From NCBI GenBank assembly GCA_046328035.1, contig JAXLXI010000020.1, positions 20,486 to 84,485 on the forward strand: a stretch of 64,000 nt of DNA. Reading direction: 5' to 3'. The notes beneath the pieces are model-generated. The model saw only the letters and a program-made list of their open reading frames with translations. It was not told where the DNA came from and searched no databases. Source of the DNA: JBGASG01 sp046328035. GTDB lineage: Bacteria; Cyanobacteriota; Vampirovibrionia; Obscuribacterales; Obscuribacteraceae. The number at the start of each line of letters is the position of its first letter. Position 1 is the stretch's first letter. The position numbers and the translations under genes were made by a program. This document shows positions 37,533-46,346 of the stretch, piece after piece.

Positions 37533-39641
37533 ATGAACATACCCTCTGTGAAACTGCGCGACACCTTTAAGAAATCGGCGCTGCTGGCAGGAGCCTTCGG
37601 CGTCCTTTTCGGGTTGCTCGGTTGCGCCAGCTGGTGGCTCACGGTGCCGCAGCTGTACATGCTGCGCTCGATGCCGGCAACGGCATTCATGTTGTGCGGC
37701 GCCGCGCTCCTGTTTCTTTGCTGCCAACGCGGCTGGTTGCGCTGGCTGGGGCGGGGCACGGCGCTGGTGGTGTTTCTTGCCTGTGTCAGTTCGATGGTGC
37801 TGCAGCGCGCCGGTTCCACCGGGTCGGGCATCCTGTCCGACAATCCTTATCAGGCGGTCATTGCGCTTTTGTTCGGCACCATGTCGCTCTACGACATAAT
37901 CGGGTTCGCCTTGCTGTCGCTGTCCATCGCACTGATTGACTTGCGCCGCGGTCCCAATCTGGTGCTGGTACCCAGCGAGTGGTTCGCGGGTTGCGGTTTC
38001 ATGATGGCTGTCATGGCGGCGCTGGGAACGCTCTTCGAACAGGCGCGCTTCTGCCTTTTCATATCGTGTCAGGAACTGTCACTCCTGGCGGTGGCAGCCT
38101 ACGGATTACTGTGCGGCGGCGTGCTCATGGCGCGCACCGAGACCGGCATGATGAACATCATGGAGACACCCGGTGCCGGCGGCATGACGGCGCGGCGCAT
38201 TTTGCCTGGTGCGCTGGTGATACCAATCGTGCTCGGGCTTTTGCGGGTGGTGAGCGTCAAGTTTCATTTGTGGGATGCAGAAACGGCTTTGCCGATCGCC
38301 GTCTGCCTGATGATGCCTGCGTATGTGGCTTTGATCTGGTCGTCTTCGCTCAAGTTGGAGCAGAAGGAGAATCAACTCAAAGACACGATGCGCGGCTTGG
38401 AGCAGAGCGAGCAGCGCGTGCGCACCATAATTCACGAATCCGTCGATGCGTTCGTCGCCATCAACAAAAGCGGCAAGGTCTGCGAGTGGAGCAACCGCGC
38501 CGAGTCGATGTTCGAAGTCGGGCGCGATGTGGCGCTGCACGCGCCGGTGCTCAGTTTCTTGACCGAGGTGGTGCAGGTGCAGCTGCTGGAATACTTCGGC
38601 GAAGCCACGGGCGAGGTGCGCGCTCTCGTCGAAGGCGAGGTGCGCGAGTTTTCGCGGGTGCCGATTAATCCGTTGTTTCACGCGCGCGTGCCGCGACCGG
38701 ATGGTGTCACCATCGACATCGAAGTGATGCCCTTCATTATTGAAGCCAACCAGGAGAAACTGTGCTGCGCCTTCATCCGCGACGTCACGCAGCGCAAGCA
38801 GTTGGAGCAGCGGTTCCAGGACTTCTATCACGCGGTGTCGCACGAGCTGCGTTCGCCGCTTACGGCAATCAGATGTTCGCTGCAGACTGTGAATGAAACT
38901 CAGGGCGACGCCCTGGATGCCGATGCCACCAAACAATTGCACAATGCGATTGGGGCAAGCGACAGGCTGATCCAATTGATCAACGATTTGCTGGACCTGC
39001 GGCGCATCGAGTTGGGTAAGTTCAGCTTCGATTCGGCGGTGGCGGACCCGATTTTGCTGGCGCAAGCCGCGGTGGACACATTGACTCCGCTATCCAATCT
39101 GAAATCACTGGAAGTGATTTTGCTGGTCGAGAGCACGCAGCAGGTCGTGTGCGACCCGGCGCGTACGGAGCAGGTGTTGATCAATCTTTTGAGCAACGCG
39201 ATTAAGTTCGCGCCGGCGCGCGGGCAGATTTTGGTGCGCGTGTCCGATTGCGATGGCGGCAGCGGCGGCGACGGCAAAAGCGGTGCCAAGGTCGGCGGCG
39301 TGCGCTTTTCTGTCAGCGACGAGGGACCGGGCATTCCGGAGAATCAGGCTTCGCGACTGTTTGAATCGTTCGAGCAGTTGCAGTCGCCGGGCTGGGAGTA
39401 CATTCCGGGCACCGGGTTGGGGCTGGCAATATCGCGGCGCATAGTTGAGGAACTGGGCGGCACCATCGGACACGCGAACAACGAACCGACCGGCTCGACC
39501 TTCTGGTTCGAGCTGATGGCGGCACCCGCCGGCGCGGTCGTTGGTGTTGGTGTGCAGCACAACAAGTCCGGTAGTGGCGCCGCCGCCGGCACGACGCAGA
39601 GCGCCCCCGGCGCCCCGGGCACGCGGCGCGGCACCGTGTAA
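37533..39641 (+). CDS. Membrane histidine kinase with PAS domain
   Basis: 702 residues from the ATG at 37533 (MNIPSVKLRD); a TTG at 37515 also opens the frame. About eight transmembrane helices (residues 15-275, such as LLAGAFGVLFGLLGCASWWL and RILPGALVIPIVLGLL) form an integral sensor. Then come a PAS-like domain (HESVDAFVAINKSGKVCEWS), HisKA (FYHAVSHELRSPLTAIR) and HATPase (NLLSNAIKFAPARG, DEGPGIPE, GTGLGLAISRR). It has no receiver, so it needs a separate regulator; the OmpR-type gene at 33163 is a candidate. The Gly/Ala/Pro-rich tail continues to the stop. No clear Shine-Dalgarno. Confidence 0.93.
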   Translation: MNIPSVKLRDTFKKSALLAGAFGVLFGLLGCASWWLTVPQLYMLRSMPATAFMLCGAALLFLCCQRGWLRWLGRGTALVVFLACVSSMVLQRAGSTGSGILSDNPYQAVIALLFGTMSLYDIIGFALLSLSIALIDLRRGPNLVLVPSEWFAGCGFMMAVMAALGTLFEQARFCLFISCQELSLLAVAAYGLLCGGVLMARTETGMMNIMETPGAGGMTARRILPGALVIPIVLGLLRVVSVKFHLWDAETALPIAVCLMMPAYVALIWSSSLKLEQKENQLKDTMRGLEQSEQRVRTIIHESVDAFVAINKSGKVCEWSNRAESMFEVGRDVALHAPVLSFLTEVVQVQLLEYFGEATGEVRALVEGEVREFSRVPINPLFHARVPRPDGVTIDIEVMPFIIEANQEKLCCAFIRDVTQRKQLEQRFQDFYHAVSHELRSPLTAIRCSLQTVNETQGDALDADATKQLHNAIGASDRLIQLINDLLDLRRIELGKFSFDSAVADPILLAQAAVDTLTPLSNLKSLEVILLVESTQQVVCDPARTEQVLINLLSNAIKFAPARGQILVRVSDCDGGSGGDGKSGAKVGGVRFSVSDEGPGIPENQASRLFESFEQLQSPGWEYIPGTGLGLAISRRIVEELGGTIGHANNEPTGSTFWFELMAAPAGAVVGVGVQHNKSGSGAAAGTTQSAPGAPGTRRGTV

Positions 39642-39646
39642 GACCA

Positions 39647-39745
39647 CCCGCGAGGCGCACCGCACCGCAGCCTTCCGCAAGGCGCACCGCACCGCAGCCT
39701 TCCGCGAGGCGCACCGCACCGCAGCCTTCCGCGAGGCGCACCGCA
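39647..39745. repeat. 27-bp tandem repeat, about 3.5 copies
   Basis: The unit GCGAGGCGCACCGCACCGCA plus GCCTTCC repeats head to tail directly after the kinase stop at 39641. One unit carries a G-to-A change. A multiple of nine codons, but no gene is evident in it. Confidence 0.8.
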
Positions 39746-39766
39746 AAATTGTCGCCAGAAGGGATA

Positions 39767-39881
39767 TACCAAATACGCATAAAACGGGGGCTCGTTTTAT
39801 GCCATATATGCATAACGCGCGCGCGGCGGCCAAGATACCATATACGTATCCCAAAACGCATACTGCATACCATATACGTAT
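39767..39881. repeat. Four iteron-like 14-bp direct repeats
   Basis: TACCAAATACGCAT (39767-39780), TGCCATATATGCAT (39800-39813), TACCATATACGTAT (39836-39849) and the identical TACCATATACGTAT (39868-39881) are spaced 33, 36 and 32 bases start to start, close to three helical turns. They lie between convergent genes. Confidence 0.6.
39777..39802. terminator. Hairpin between convergent genes
   Basis: GCATAAAACG and CGTTTTATGC form a perfect 10-bp stem around GGGGCT. Located between the 3' ends of the kinase (39641) and protease (39926) genes, so it can serve either strand as a terminator, although the T-runs lie in the stem. Confidence 0.55.
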
Positions 39882-39925
39882 GCTGCTCTGCCTGGGGCAG
39901 CCGCTCGTGCTCCGACTCGGCGGAA

Positions 39926-41095
39926 TTACTTGCTGATGTTGTGCCAGTCCATGGGGGCGAGCCTGGTGCCGTCGCGGCGGGTGATGCTTTCCACCACATA
40001 GCGGTTGGGGATGAAGTCGGAGCCGACTCGTCCTGCGAGCCCGACACTGGCGGCGACGATACCGACGGTGCGGGTGCGGGGGAAGAGCATCGCGATACCG
40101 CCGGCGGTTTCGAGCAGGTCGGAGCCGCTGGCTACACCGAATTTTAGCGAATCGCGCGAGTTGGTGGCAGCGAAAAATTTGGAGCCGTCCTCGAATAGAT
40201 TCGTGCCGCCGTGCAACGCGACCAGCGGTCCCATGCCCCAGGGGGCTTTTCGCGCGCCGGCGTAAGCGAGCGCACCAAGCGGCACCGTTGTCGCGGCAGT
40301 CAGAGTAATTGTCCGAAAGGGATCGCTAGCGAGTTCTGTCTTGTAGGCTTCCGCAATGTGCGACGCTCTGAAGCCGTGGCGAATCTCGAACTTCCCGGGA
40401 CCATCGAGCATCGCCTGAATGCGCTCGGAGGTCGAGCCGATGCTGGACCCGCCCACCGAAGCCTGGTGCACGCTGATCACTTCGCCGGCGGCATTCACAA
40501 CCGCACCACCGGAATTGCCTTTGGCAGTGTCCCCAAGGAACTGGACATCCGGTCGATTCATGCCGGCAGTTATGTCGAGGGCGCGCAACGGATTAACCCC
40601 GTCGATGGTTGTCTGGATGGATTTTCTGAATTCCGGATTGATACCGGAATAGAAATCCATCGGCGTGGTCAGGCGCGTGAACCTGCCGGGAGTAATGGCG
40701 ATCTGCGGCTGCCCGAGCGGGTGCCCGATGACGAACACTGGATCGCCGGGCTGCAACTTGGACGTGTCGGCAAACTTGCGGGGCGCCTGCGGGCTCGTGT
40801 CCGGACCCAGCAATTTTAAAGTCGCCAGGTCTTCGGTGTCGACGATCTTTTCCAGTCCGGCGCGGTAACGCTTGCCATCGGCGGTGGTGACAAAGATTTC
40901 CGTCGCGTTGGCGATTACGTGCCAGTCCGTGACCACATGCCCTTTTTCGTCGGCGATGAAGCCGCTGCCCATCTGTCCGTTGTCGGCAAACACCTGGACA
41001 GAACTCATCACCGCGCCCTGCAATTTTAGCGTGGTGGCATCGTCCGCCTTCGGTGGATCAGATTTGCTTTGCTCGACCGGTGCATCGGAACCCAT
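39926..41095 (-). CDS. Trypsin-like (S1/HtrA-type) serine protease, copy 2
   Basis: 389 residues. The chymotrypsin-fold triad is intact: His 59 in VVTDWHVIAN, Asp 89 in TEDLATLKL, Ser 195 in AKGNSGGAVV. There is no PDZ domain. Instead a conserved C-terminal region of about 150 residues follows, rich in small hydrophobic residues (LTAATTVPLGALAYAGARKA, GIAMLFPRTRTVGIVAASVG, FIPNRYVVESITRRDGT), shared with the protein encoded just upstream. No signal peptide is visible (MGSDAPVEQSKSD). It lies nine bases after its paralogue, probably in one transcript. The C-terminal part may anchor or target it. Confidence 0.9.
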   Translation of the reverse strand: MGSDAPVEQSKSDPPKADDATTLKLQGAVMSSVQVFADNGQMGSGFIADEKGHVVTDWHVIANATEIFVTTADGKRYRAGLEKIVDTEDLATLKLLGPDTSPQAPRKFADTSKLQPGDPVFVIGHPLGQPQIAITPGRFTRLTTPMDFYSGINPEFRKSIQTTIDGVNPLRALDITAGMNRPDVQFLGDTAKGNSGGAVVNAAGEVISVHQASVGGSSIGSTSERIQAMLDGPGKFEIRHGFRASHIAEAYKTELASDPFRTITLTAATTVPLGALAYAGARKAPWGMGPLVALHGGTNLFEDGSKFFAATNSRDSLKFGVASGSDLLETAGGIAMLFPRTRTVGIVAASVGLAGRVGSDFIPNRYVVESITRRDGTRLAPMDWHNISK

Positions 41096-41104
41096 GGCGG
41101 ATGG

Positions 41105-42442
41105 TTACTGCTCCATGGTGTTCCAGTTGAATGGTCCCCGGTTGGTACCGTCCTTGCGCGTGATGCTTTCGACCACATAGCGGTTGGGAATGAAGTCGGC
41201 GCCGATGCGGCCGGTCAGCCCCACTGCCGAAGTAATCATGCCGAAGGTGCGCGCCCGCGGGAAAAACATGGCGATGCCGCCAACGATTTCGAGAGCGTCG
41301 GCACCGGATGCGACACCACTCTTCCAGGAATCACGTGAGTTGGTGGAATTCCAGTATGTGGGCAGATCTTCCATCATCGAGAATGTGCCCTGCAACGCAA
41401 ACGCGCCGCCCATCATCTTCGGCGCCTTGAGCATCGCGTAGTATCCGAGGGCGCCGACAGGAACCGTGGTGGCTGCGGTCAGCGAGATTGTTCTGAGTGG
41501 ATCGCTGGACAGGGAGCGCTCGTACGAGTTAGCCCACCGCTCGGCTTCGAAGCCATGTTTGACCTGGAACTTGCCGGGCGTATTGAACAACCCCTGTATA
41601 CGGTCGGAAGGCGCGCCGATACTGAATCCTACCCCGCCCGCCTGGACGACGCCGACCAGTTCACCCTGCGTGTTGACGTAGGGACCGCCGGAGTCACCGT
41701 GGTGCGTGTTCATGTCCAGCAAAAGCGCGGGGCGCATGAACGCCGTCTCCAGATCTTTCTTGCCTTCGGTGGTGGCGAAGCGGTACTTGTTAGCCAGTAT
41801 GCCGTCGAATCTGGGCTCGACGGCGGAGAAAAATTCGTAGGGTGTAATCCCACCCATGTAGCGGCCTTTCGTCACGACGATGTCGGGCTCACCGAGCGGG
41901 TGCCCCAGGGCAAAGACCGGGTCGCCGGGATTAAGTTTGGCGGCATCGCCGACCTTGAGTGGCGGAAGTGGGCTTTTCTCGGGTCCCAGCAATTTAAGGG
42001 TGGCGGTGTCTTCCAGGTCGTCGATGTTTTCTACGCCGGCGCGGTAGCGTTTGCCGTCGGCGGTGGTGACGAAGATCTCCCTCGCCCCGATAATGACGTG
42101 CGAATCCGTGACTATGCGCCCGTTTTCGTCAGCGATGTAGCCACTGCCGAGTCCGGTGTCGGTGGTCACCTGGACGATGCTCTTGCCGGCAGTCTCCAGA
42201 TTGCGCAGGGTTTCAGGAGTCATGGCGACCGGTGTGGCGCTGCCGTCAGGCGTCGTCAGTCCGCCTTTGCCGTCAGGCGTGGCGGCGCCGTTGCCGCCCT
42301 GGTCAGCCGGGCGAGGAAACTGCGCCGGCACGGGCGCGGGTCCGTCTTTTGGCGGAACGGGCTGATCCGAAAAATCGGGCGGAGGCGCCTCCTGCCCGGT
42401 TTTTTGGTCTTTTCGCTGTAGGTCGAGTCCGTCCTTGCCCAT
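41105..42442 (-). CDS. Trypsin-like (S1/HtrA-type) serine protease, copy 1
   Basis: 445 residues. A Pro/Gly/Asp-rich, disordered head of about 85 residues precedes the protease domain with His 115 (VTDSHVIIGA), Asp 145 (LEDTATLKL) and Ser 251 (HHGDSGGPYV). The C-terminal domain matches that of the next gene (LTAATTVPVGALGYYAM, GIAMFFPRARTFGM, FIPNRYVVESITRKDGT). No PDZ domain, signal peptide or lipobox. Tandem duplication followed by divergence of the heads is evident. Either cytosolic or exported by a route that needs no Sec signal. Confidence 0.9.
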   Translation of the reverse strand: MGKDGLDLQRKDQKTGQEAPPPDFSDQPVPPKDGPAPVPAQFPRPADQGGNGAATPDGKGGLTTPDGSATPVAMTPETLRNLETAGKSIVQVTTDTGLGSGYIADENGRIVTDSHVIIGAREIFVTTADGKRYRAGVENIDDLEDTATLKLLGPEKSPLPPLKVGDAAKLNPGDPVFALGHPLGEPDIVVTKGRYMGGITPYEFFSAVEPRFDGILANKYRFATTEGKKDLETAFMRPALLLDMNTHHGDSGGPYVNTQGELVGVVQAGGVGFSIGAPSDRIQGLFNTPGKFQVKHGFEAERWANSYERSLSSDPLRTISLTAATTVPVGALGYYAMLKAPKMMGGAFALQGTFSMMEDLPTYWNSTNSRDSWKSGVASGADALEIVGGIAMFFPRARTFGMITSAVGLTGRIGADFIPNRYVVESITRKDGTNRGPFNWNTMEQ

Positions 42443-42670
42443 AGATAGGTGCTCCCCGGAGATTCGCCGACGAAACGAATGCCTAACCCTGACTATATAT
42501 ATGCCCTTTCAGCACTTTTCCGACACGAGAACGACGACAATCGGCAACACTGGAGACGGCGGGCGGGGGATGTGCTCGTCTTCCCATGTCGGGGTGATTG
42601 TCGTCTTCTCGTGCTACCGCGGGCGGTGCCCGCGTGTAAATCAGATCAAGTCAACTCAGATCGTTCACAA

Positions 42671-43411
42671 CTACTTGGGTCCGCTGCCTGCCCCAGTGCC
42701 GTAGTCGAGCGGTGGAATAATCAGGTCGCCACCACTGCCGGTGCTGGATGGTTCTTCGCTGGCCGAGCCGGGCTGCTTGGGTCCGGGTTCGGCGCCGCCG
42801 TCGTGCAGTCCCGGGTCGGCGCCGCCTTTCTTGGGGGGCATCTCGCCGCCGTGATCGTGGACGGAGGGGAAGGTTCCCTCACTGGAGGCACCACCGCCGG
42901 ATTTGGTTCCTTCTGAACCGGAATCGCTTGAGCTTGAGCCGTCCCGGTTGGCGTCCGTGCCACCAGCGGTGTTACTGCTGCCATCGGAGTTCTTCGGATC
43001 TTTCTCGGGCGGAGATGCCGGCGCTTCATGCGTCGGTTCGCCAGTGACTGGCTCCTCGCCATGGGTAGGCGGATTAGTGACAGGCTGGTCGCCACCCTGT
43101 CCCGCACCACCGCCAGGACTAGGGCGCTCCGGGTTTCCATCTTTGTCGCCGCCTTGTCGGGGCGGATCCGCATCTCCGCGTCTCGGCGGATCGGCATCGC
43201 CTCGTCTCGGGGGATCGGCATCACCACCACTGGGAGTTTGTGTGGCTGGCTCGCCCTGCGGATTCTCGGGACGCTCCGGAACCTTGCCACCACCCGACGG
43301 CGGTCCAGCCAGTTCACTAAGATAGTCCTGGCGGAAGGCTTCGCCGGGTTGATTCGCGGAGCCGTTGCCGGCGTTAGAGGTGTTATCGGAGCCGTGTTGA
43401 ATGTCGCCCAT
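42671..43411 (-). CDS. Disordered Pro/Gly/Asp-rich repeat protein
   Basis: 246 residues starting MGDIQHGSDNTSNAGN with AGGA upstream. Almost the whole chain is low-complexity, with three tandem copies of DADPPRRG followed by Pro/Gly/Ser/Glu-rich sequence. No signal peptide, helix or hydrophobic core is seen. The composition resembles the head of the protease at 42442 and the tail of the EF-hand protein. It probably acts as a flexible surface or spacer protein. The gene is supported by frame bias and start context, not by homology. Confidence 0.6.
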   Translation of the reverse strand: MGDIQHGSDNTSNAGNGSANQPGEAFRQDYLSELAGPPSGGGKVPERPENPQGEPATQTPSGGDADPPRRGDADPPRRGDADPPRQGGDKDGNPERPSPGGGAGQGGDQPVTNPPTHGEEPVTGEPTHEAPASPPEKDPKNSDGSSNTAGGTDANRDGSSSSDSGSEGTKSGGGASSEGTFPSVHDHGGEMPPKKGGADPGLHDGGAEPGPKQPGSASEEPSSTGSGGDLIIPPLDYGTGAGSGPK

Positions 43412-43459
43412 TGCTGAGTCCTCGCTTTCGAATATGAGTTAAGGTGGTGCGGATAGAAA

Positions 43460-43640
43460 AGGTGCATGCGCCTGGGGAAAGGTGCATCGGCGTTGAGGTG
43501 CATGCCCTGGGGAAGGGCGCGTCGGCATTTGCACCTGAGGAAGGCGCGTAGTGCGGCGCGCGCCGGGAAGGCGCACTGGTGCCTGCGCCGGGAAGGCGCA
43601 CTGGTACCTGCGCCGGGATACTGGCGCTTGCTTCATTCTT
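43460..43640. repeat. Short imperfect repeats with GGTGCAT and GCGCCGGGAAGGCGCA units
   Basis: Near-tandem copies of TGCGCCGGGAAGGCGCACTG (about 26-bp period around 43556-43620), preceded by GGTGCATG/CTGGGGAA repeats. The unit contains GCGCC/GGCGC dyads. No gene is evident. Confidence 0.6.
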
Positions 43641-43690
43641 GGGGAAGGTGGTGGTGCGCCGCGAAGGCGCTGTGCTTACGACCCGGGGAT

Positions 43691-43746
43691 GAGGCGTGAA
43701 GCGTGCACGAAACCTAATGAGGCGTGAAGCGTGCACGAAACCTGAT
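43691..43746. repeat. 28-bp tandem duplication
   Basis: GAGGCGTGAAGCGTGCACGA plus AACCTRAT occurs twice head to tail (43691-43718, 43719-43746), differing at one base. Confidence 0.85.
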
Positions 43747-43905
43747 GAGGCGCCGGCGTCAGCATCCGGGGAAGATGCGTGCACCCGCGAAGGTATGCGT
43801 GCGGAATTACTTGCGGATTACGTGGTGGGGTTGCGCGAACTTAGTAACAGCGCCAACGATATCGGCCCACCCGTGAACATGACGTGACTACGCTCGCCCC
43901 TCGAC

Positions 43906-44040
43906 TTGTCACAATCGGGGGCACCAATTGTGACAAATCGAGGCTCCACACCCGGTTTTGTCACAATCGGAGGCATCAAATGTGACAAATCGAGGCTCCA
44001 ACCCCGGTTTTGTCACAATCGGGGGCACCAAATGTGACAA
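43906..44040. repeat. Three 52-bp repeats, each with TTGTCACA...TGTGACAA dyad
   Basis: TTGTCACAA begins at 43906, 43958 and 44010, exactly 52 bases apart. Each is followed by TCGG(G/A)GGCA and the mirror arm TGTGACAA (ending 43936, 43988 and 44040), then TCGAGGCTCC. This gives six half-sites of alternating direction. The array lies 65 bases after the TPR gene end at 44105 and about 500 bases before the start at 43411, so it may be an operator cluster. It has too few and too short units for a CRISPR. Confidence 0.85.
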
Positions 44041-44104
44041 ATCGCCAGCACCGCGAGTGGTGCGGGGCAAGTGGTGCGGGGGCGCGGAGGGCGGGTGTCG
44101 CCAA

Positions 44105-45223
44105 TCAGGATTTTTGCTTGAGGCGACTGATGTCGTCGCGCAAGTTGTCCATCTCGGTCGGATCGATATTCACTGCCATGTTGTACGCGGCTTCCGCTTC
44201 GACCGGTTTGCCTTGCCGTTCCAAGAGATGTCCCAGGCGCGCCCAGAGCCCGGCGTCCTGCGGTCTCAATTCGAGCGCTTTGCGCAAGTCGGCGGTGGCA
44301 GTGGCATAGTCACCGCGCGTCTCGGCAACGAAACCGAGATCTATATACACTGCCGCCGCGTTCGGCGACGAACCCGTGCCGCCATCGATTTGTTCGGCGC
44401 CGACGTCGGTCGGTTTCAGGCGCAGTGCTTCTTGATACTCTTCTTCGGCTTGCTTGTAATTGCCTTGCGATGCATAAACAAACGCGAGTGAACGATGCAC
44501 AGCCCAATCGTTCTCGTCGTAGGTGAGCGCCCAGTTAAGCTCGTTTTGCGAGTTTCTCCAGTCAGACAAACGCGCGTACTCGAGACCCTTTTTATAGTGC
44601 AACGCCAGTGCTTTGTGATTGAGATCGGTCTTCTCGGCGTCGGTGTAGGCAATTGGTTCGCCCAGCCCGACCACCATCATGAACTCCGCGATGCAGCGCG
44701 GCAAATTGCCCATCAGGAGAGAAACCCAGCACAGATCGCGGTGCGCGATTTTCATGTCTGGTGTGTAGCTGATCGCTTCTTCGTATTCAGCGGTGGCAAG
44801 ATTGAGGTCCCAGTTATCTTGATAGAAGTGCGCGAGATAGTAGTGGCGCGCGCCCTCTTCTTCGACGAGTTTAACGGCTGCAGCATTCTCTTCTTCGATC
44901 TGACCGGATGTGCGCATGTCGATTTCGCTCGGCTGCGCAGTCGTCGTCGTGGTCATCACCGCGGTGGCAGCGGGCTTGTTTTCGGCGGCAGCACCGTCGG
45001 CTTCTTTATCGGGTGACTCCGCGCTTTCGCGCAAAGCGGCTTGCGCTTGCTCCTGCAAATAGCGGGCCTTGATCGCTTGCGGAGTTGCCGGCTGGCTGCC
45101 GGAGTCAGTCTGCGCGGATGACGGCTCCGCCTGCGCAAAGGAAACGCAGCCGACGCTGAGCGCCACAACTCCAGCAAGGACTGTGGCAATTCTGGCTTGC
45201 GACCGGCAGCGCGTCGGTGACAT
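44105..45223 (-). CDS. Exported TPR protein
   Basis: 372 residues with GGAG six bases before the ATG and a signal peptide (RIATVLAGVVALSVGCVSFAQA). After an Ala/Glu-rich linker come about six TPR units, the clearest being WDLNLATAEYEEAISYTPDM, WAVHRSLAFVYASQGNYKQA, DYATATADLRKALELRPQDA and AGLWARLGHLLERQGKPVEA. Probably a periplasmic or outer-membrane-associated scaffold. VALSVGC could also be a lipobox, but C26 is followed by V. Confidence 0.9.
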   Translation of the reverse strand: MSPTRCRSQARIATVLAGVVALSVGCVSFAQAEPSSAQTDSGSQPATPQAIKARYLQEQAQAALRESAESPDKEADGAAAENKPAATAVMTTTTTAQPSEIDMRTSGQIEEENAAAVKLVEEEGARHYYLAHFYQDNWDLNLATAEYEEAISYTPDMKIAHRDLCWVSLLMGNLPRCIAEFMMVVGLGEPIAYTDAEKTDLNHKALALHYKKGLEYARLSDWRNSQNELNWALTYDENDWAVHRSLAFVYASQGNYKQAEEEYQEALRLKPTDVGAEQIDGGTGSSPNAAAVYIDLGFVAETRGDYATATADLRKALELRPQDAGLWARLGHLLERQGKPVEAEAAYNMAVNIDPTEMDNLRDDISRLKQKS

Positions 45224-45332
45224 TAAAATCTCCGGCAGAGAGAGCTATGCGACCATTATGCCATCGACCCGCGCGAAACCGCCAAAGGTTTAACCCGCCG
45301 AAAAATACAGGGTAAAGCCCAGTGAATTGGAG

Positions 45333-46184
45333 TTACGTCGAGACGATTGCGATACCGTGCTCGTCAGCGAAAGCGACCATCTCTTCGAGGTCGACACACA
45401 TTGTTTCGTTGGCTTCGATCGCCAGGCAGCCGCCTGGTTTCTTCGCGAGCATCGATTGCAGCGTATTCATGCCCACGGTCGGTATGTCGAAACGCTGATC
45501 CTGATTTGGTTTGGACACCTTGCACACGACCACCGGACCTTCAGCCATGACGACCGAGCGCTTGATGCACTCGTCGGTGCCCTCAATCGCTTCGATTGCC
45601 ACCACCATCTGATCGCGCACCACAACGGTTTGACCGATATCGAGGCGCGCCACTTCCTTAGCGATGCGCATGCCGTACTGAATATCGGCATACTCAGCCG
45701 CTGTGGGCTGGCGTTTTGCGAGTTGTCCGACGTTCGGGAACAGCTCGCGCAAAAACTCGCTCTGCGTCAAAACCTTGACGCCGTGCTTCTCGGCGATGTC
45801 GCCCGCCAAAAAGTTGATGCTGTCGTCGCTGAAATCGTTGAGCTTGGATAGCTCCTGCAGCGCTTCCCAATCGAATTTGTGCAGGTTGCGCAACATCGCC
45901 ATCTTCGGCACTTTGCCGACGAAGACGATGAAATTGACACCCTCGCCTTTCATCAGCTTGAGGTTGCGGCCGAGTTGTCCGGGCGCGATCTGAAACACCT
46001 TCTCGCAATGCGGCTGGATGCGCGCTTCGGCGAGCTGTGTCAGTGCGAAGGCGACCACGCTGTAGCCCTGCTCACGCGCAGACCGCGCCAGTATCGAGGG
46101 CAACTTGCCCTCGCCGGCGATGACGCCGAGGCGCTTTTGCGTTTGAGTTGAGGAACCAGCGGATGCCACAGTCGAACTCGTCAT
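45333..46184 (-). CDS. lpxI: UDP-2,3-diacylglucosamine diphosphatase LpxI
   Basis: 283 residues with AAGGATGA before the ATG. Family motifs (formerly DUF1009) run throughout: LGVIAGEGKLPSILARSA, VFQIAPGQLGRNLKLMKGEG, FVGKVPKM, FSDDSINFLAGDIAEKHG, GQTVVVRDQMVVAIEAIEGTD, FDIPTVGMNTLQSML, AIEANETMCVDLEEM. LpxI hydrolyses UDP-2,3-diacylglucosamine to lipid X in lipid A synthesis, replacing LpxH. This implies an LPS-bearing outer membrane. Other lpx genes are not adjacent in this window. Confidence 0.96.
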   Translation of the reverse strand: MTSSTVASAGSSTQTQKRLGVIAGEGKLPSILARSAREQGYSVVAFALTQLAEARIQPHCEKVFQIAPGQLGRNLKLMKGEGVNFIVFVGKVPKMAMLRNLHKFDWEALQELSKLNDFSDDSINFLAGDIAEKHGVKVLTQSEFLRELFPNVGQLAKRQPTAAEYADIQYGMRIAKEVARLDIGQTVVVRDQMVVAIEAIEGTDECIKRSVVMAEGPVVVCKVSKPNQDQRFDIPTVGMNTLQSMLAKKPGGCLAIEANETMCVDLEEMVAFADEHGIAIVST

Positions 46185-46346
46185 TCAGTCATCCTTGCGA
46201 CAAAACGGCTTGCCAAGTTTATCATTGAGGTAAAGCTCTAGCCCGATTGTCGGTTTAACCCTGGATAGTTTCCTTGACATGGCTTCTCGAAGCGCATTAA
46301 ACTGACTTAAGAACAGCCTCCGCTGGGCTGTACAGAGGATTTGGAC

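Noticed and set aside
38106..39065. Minus-strand ORF opposite the membrane kinase
   Set aside because: Shadow of the PAS/HisKA coding region.
43906..44040. CRISPR array
   Set aside because: The 52-bp units are near-identical along their whole length with no distinct spacers, and only three exist; no cas genes.
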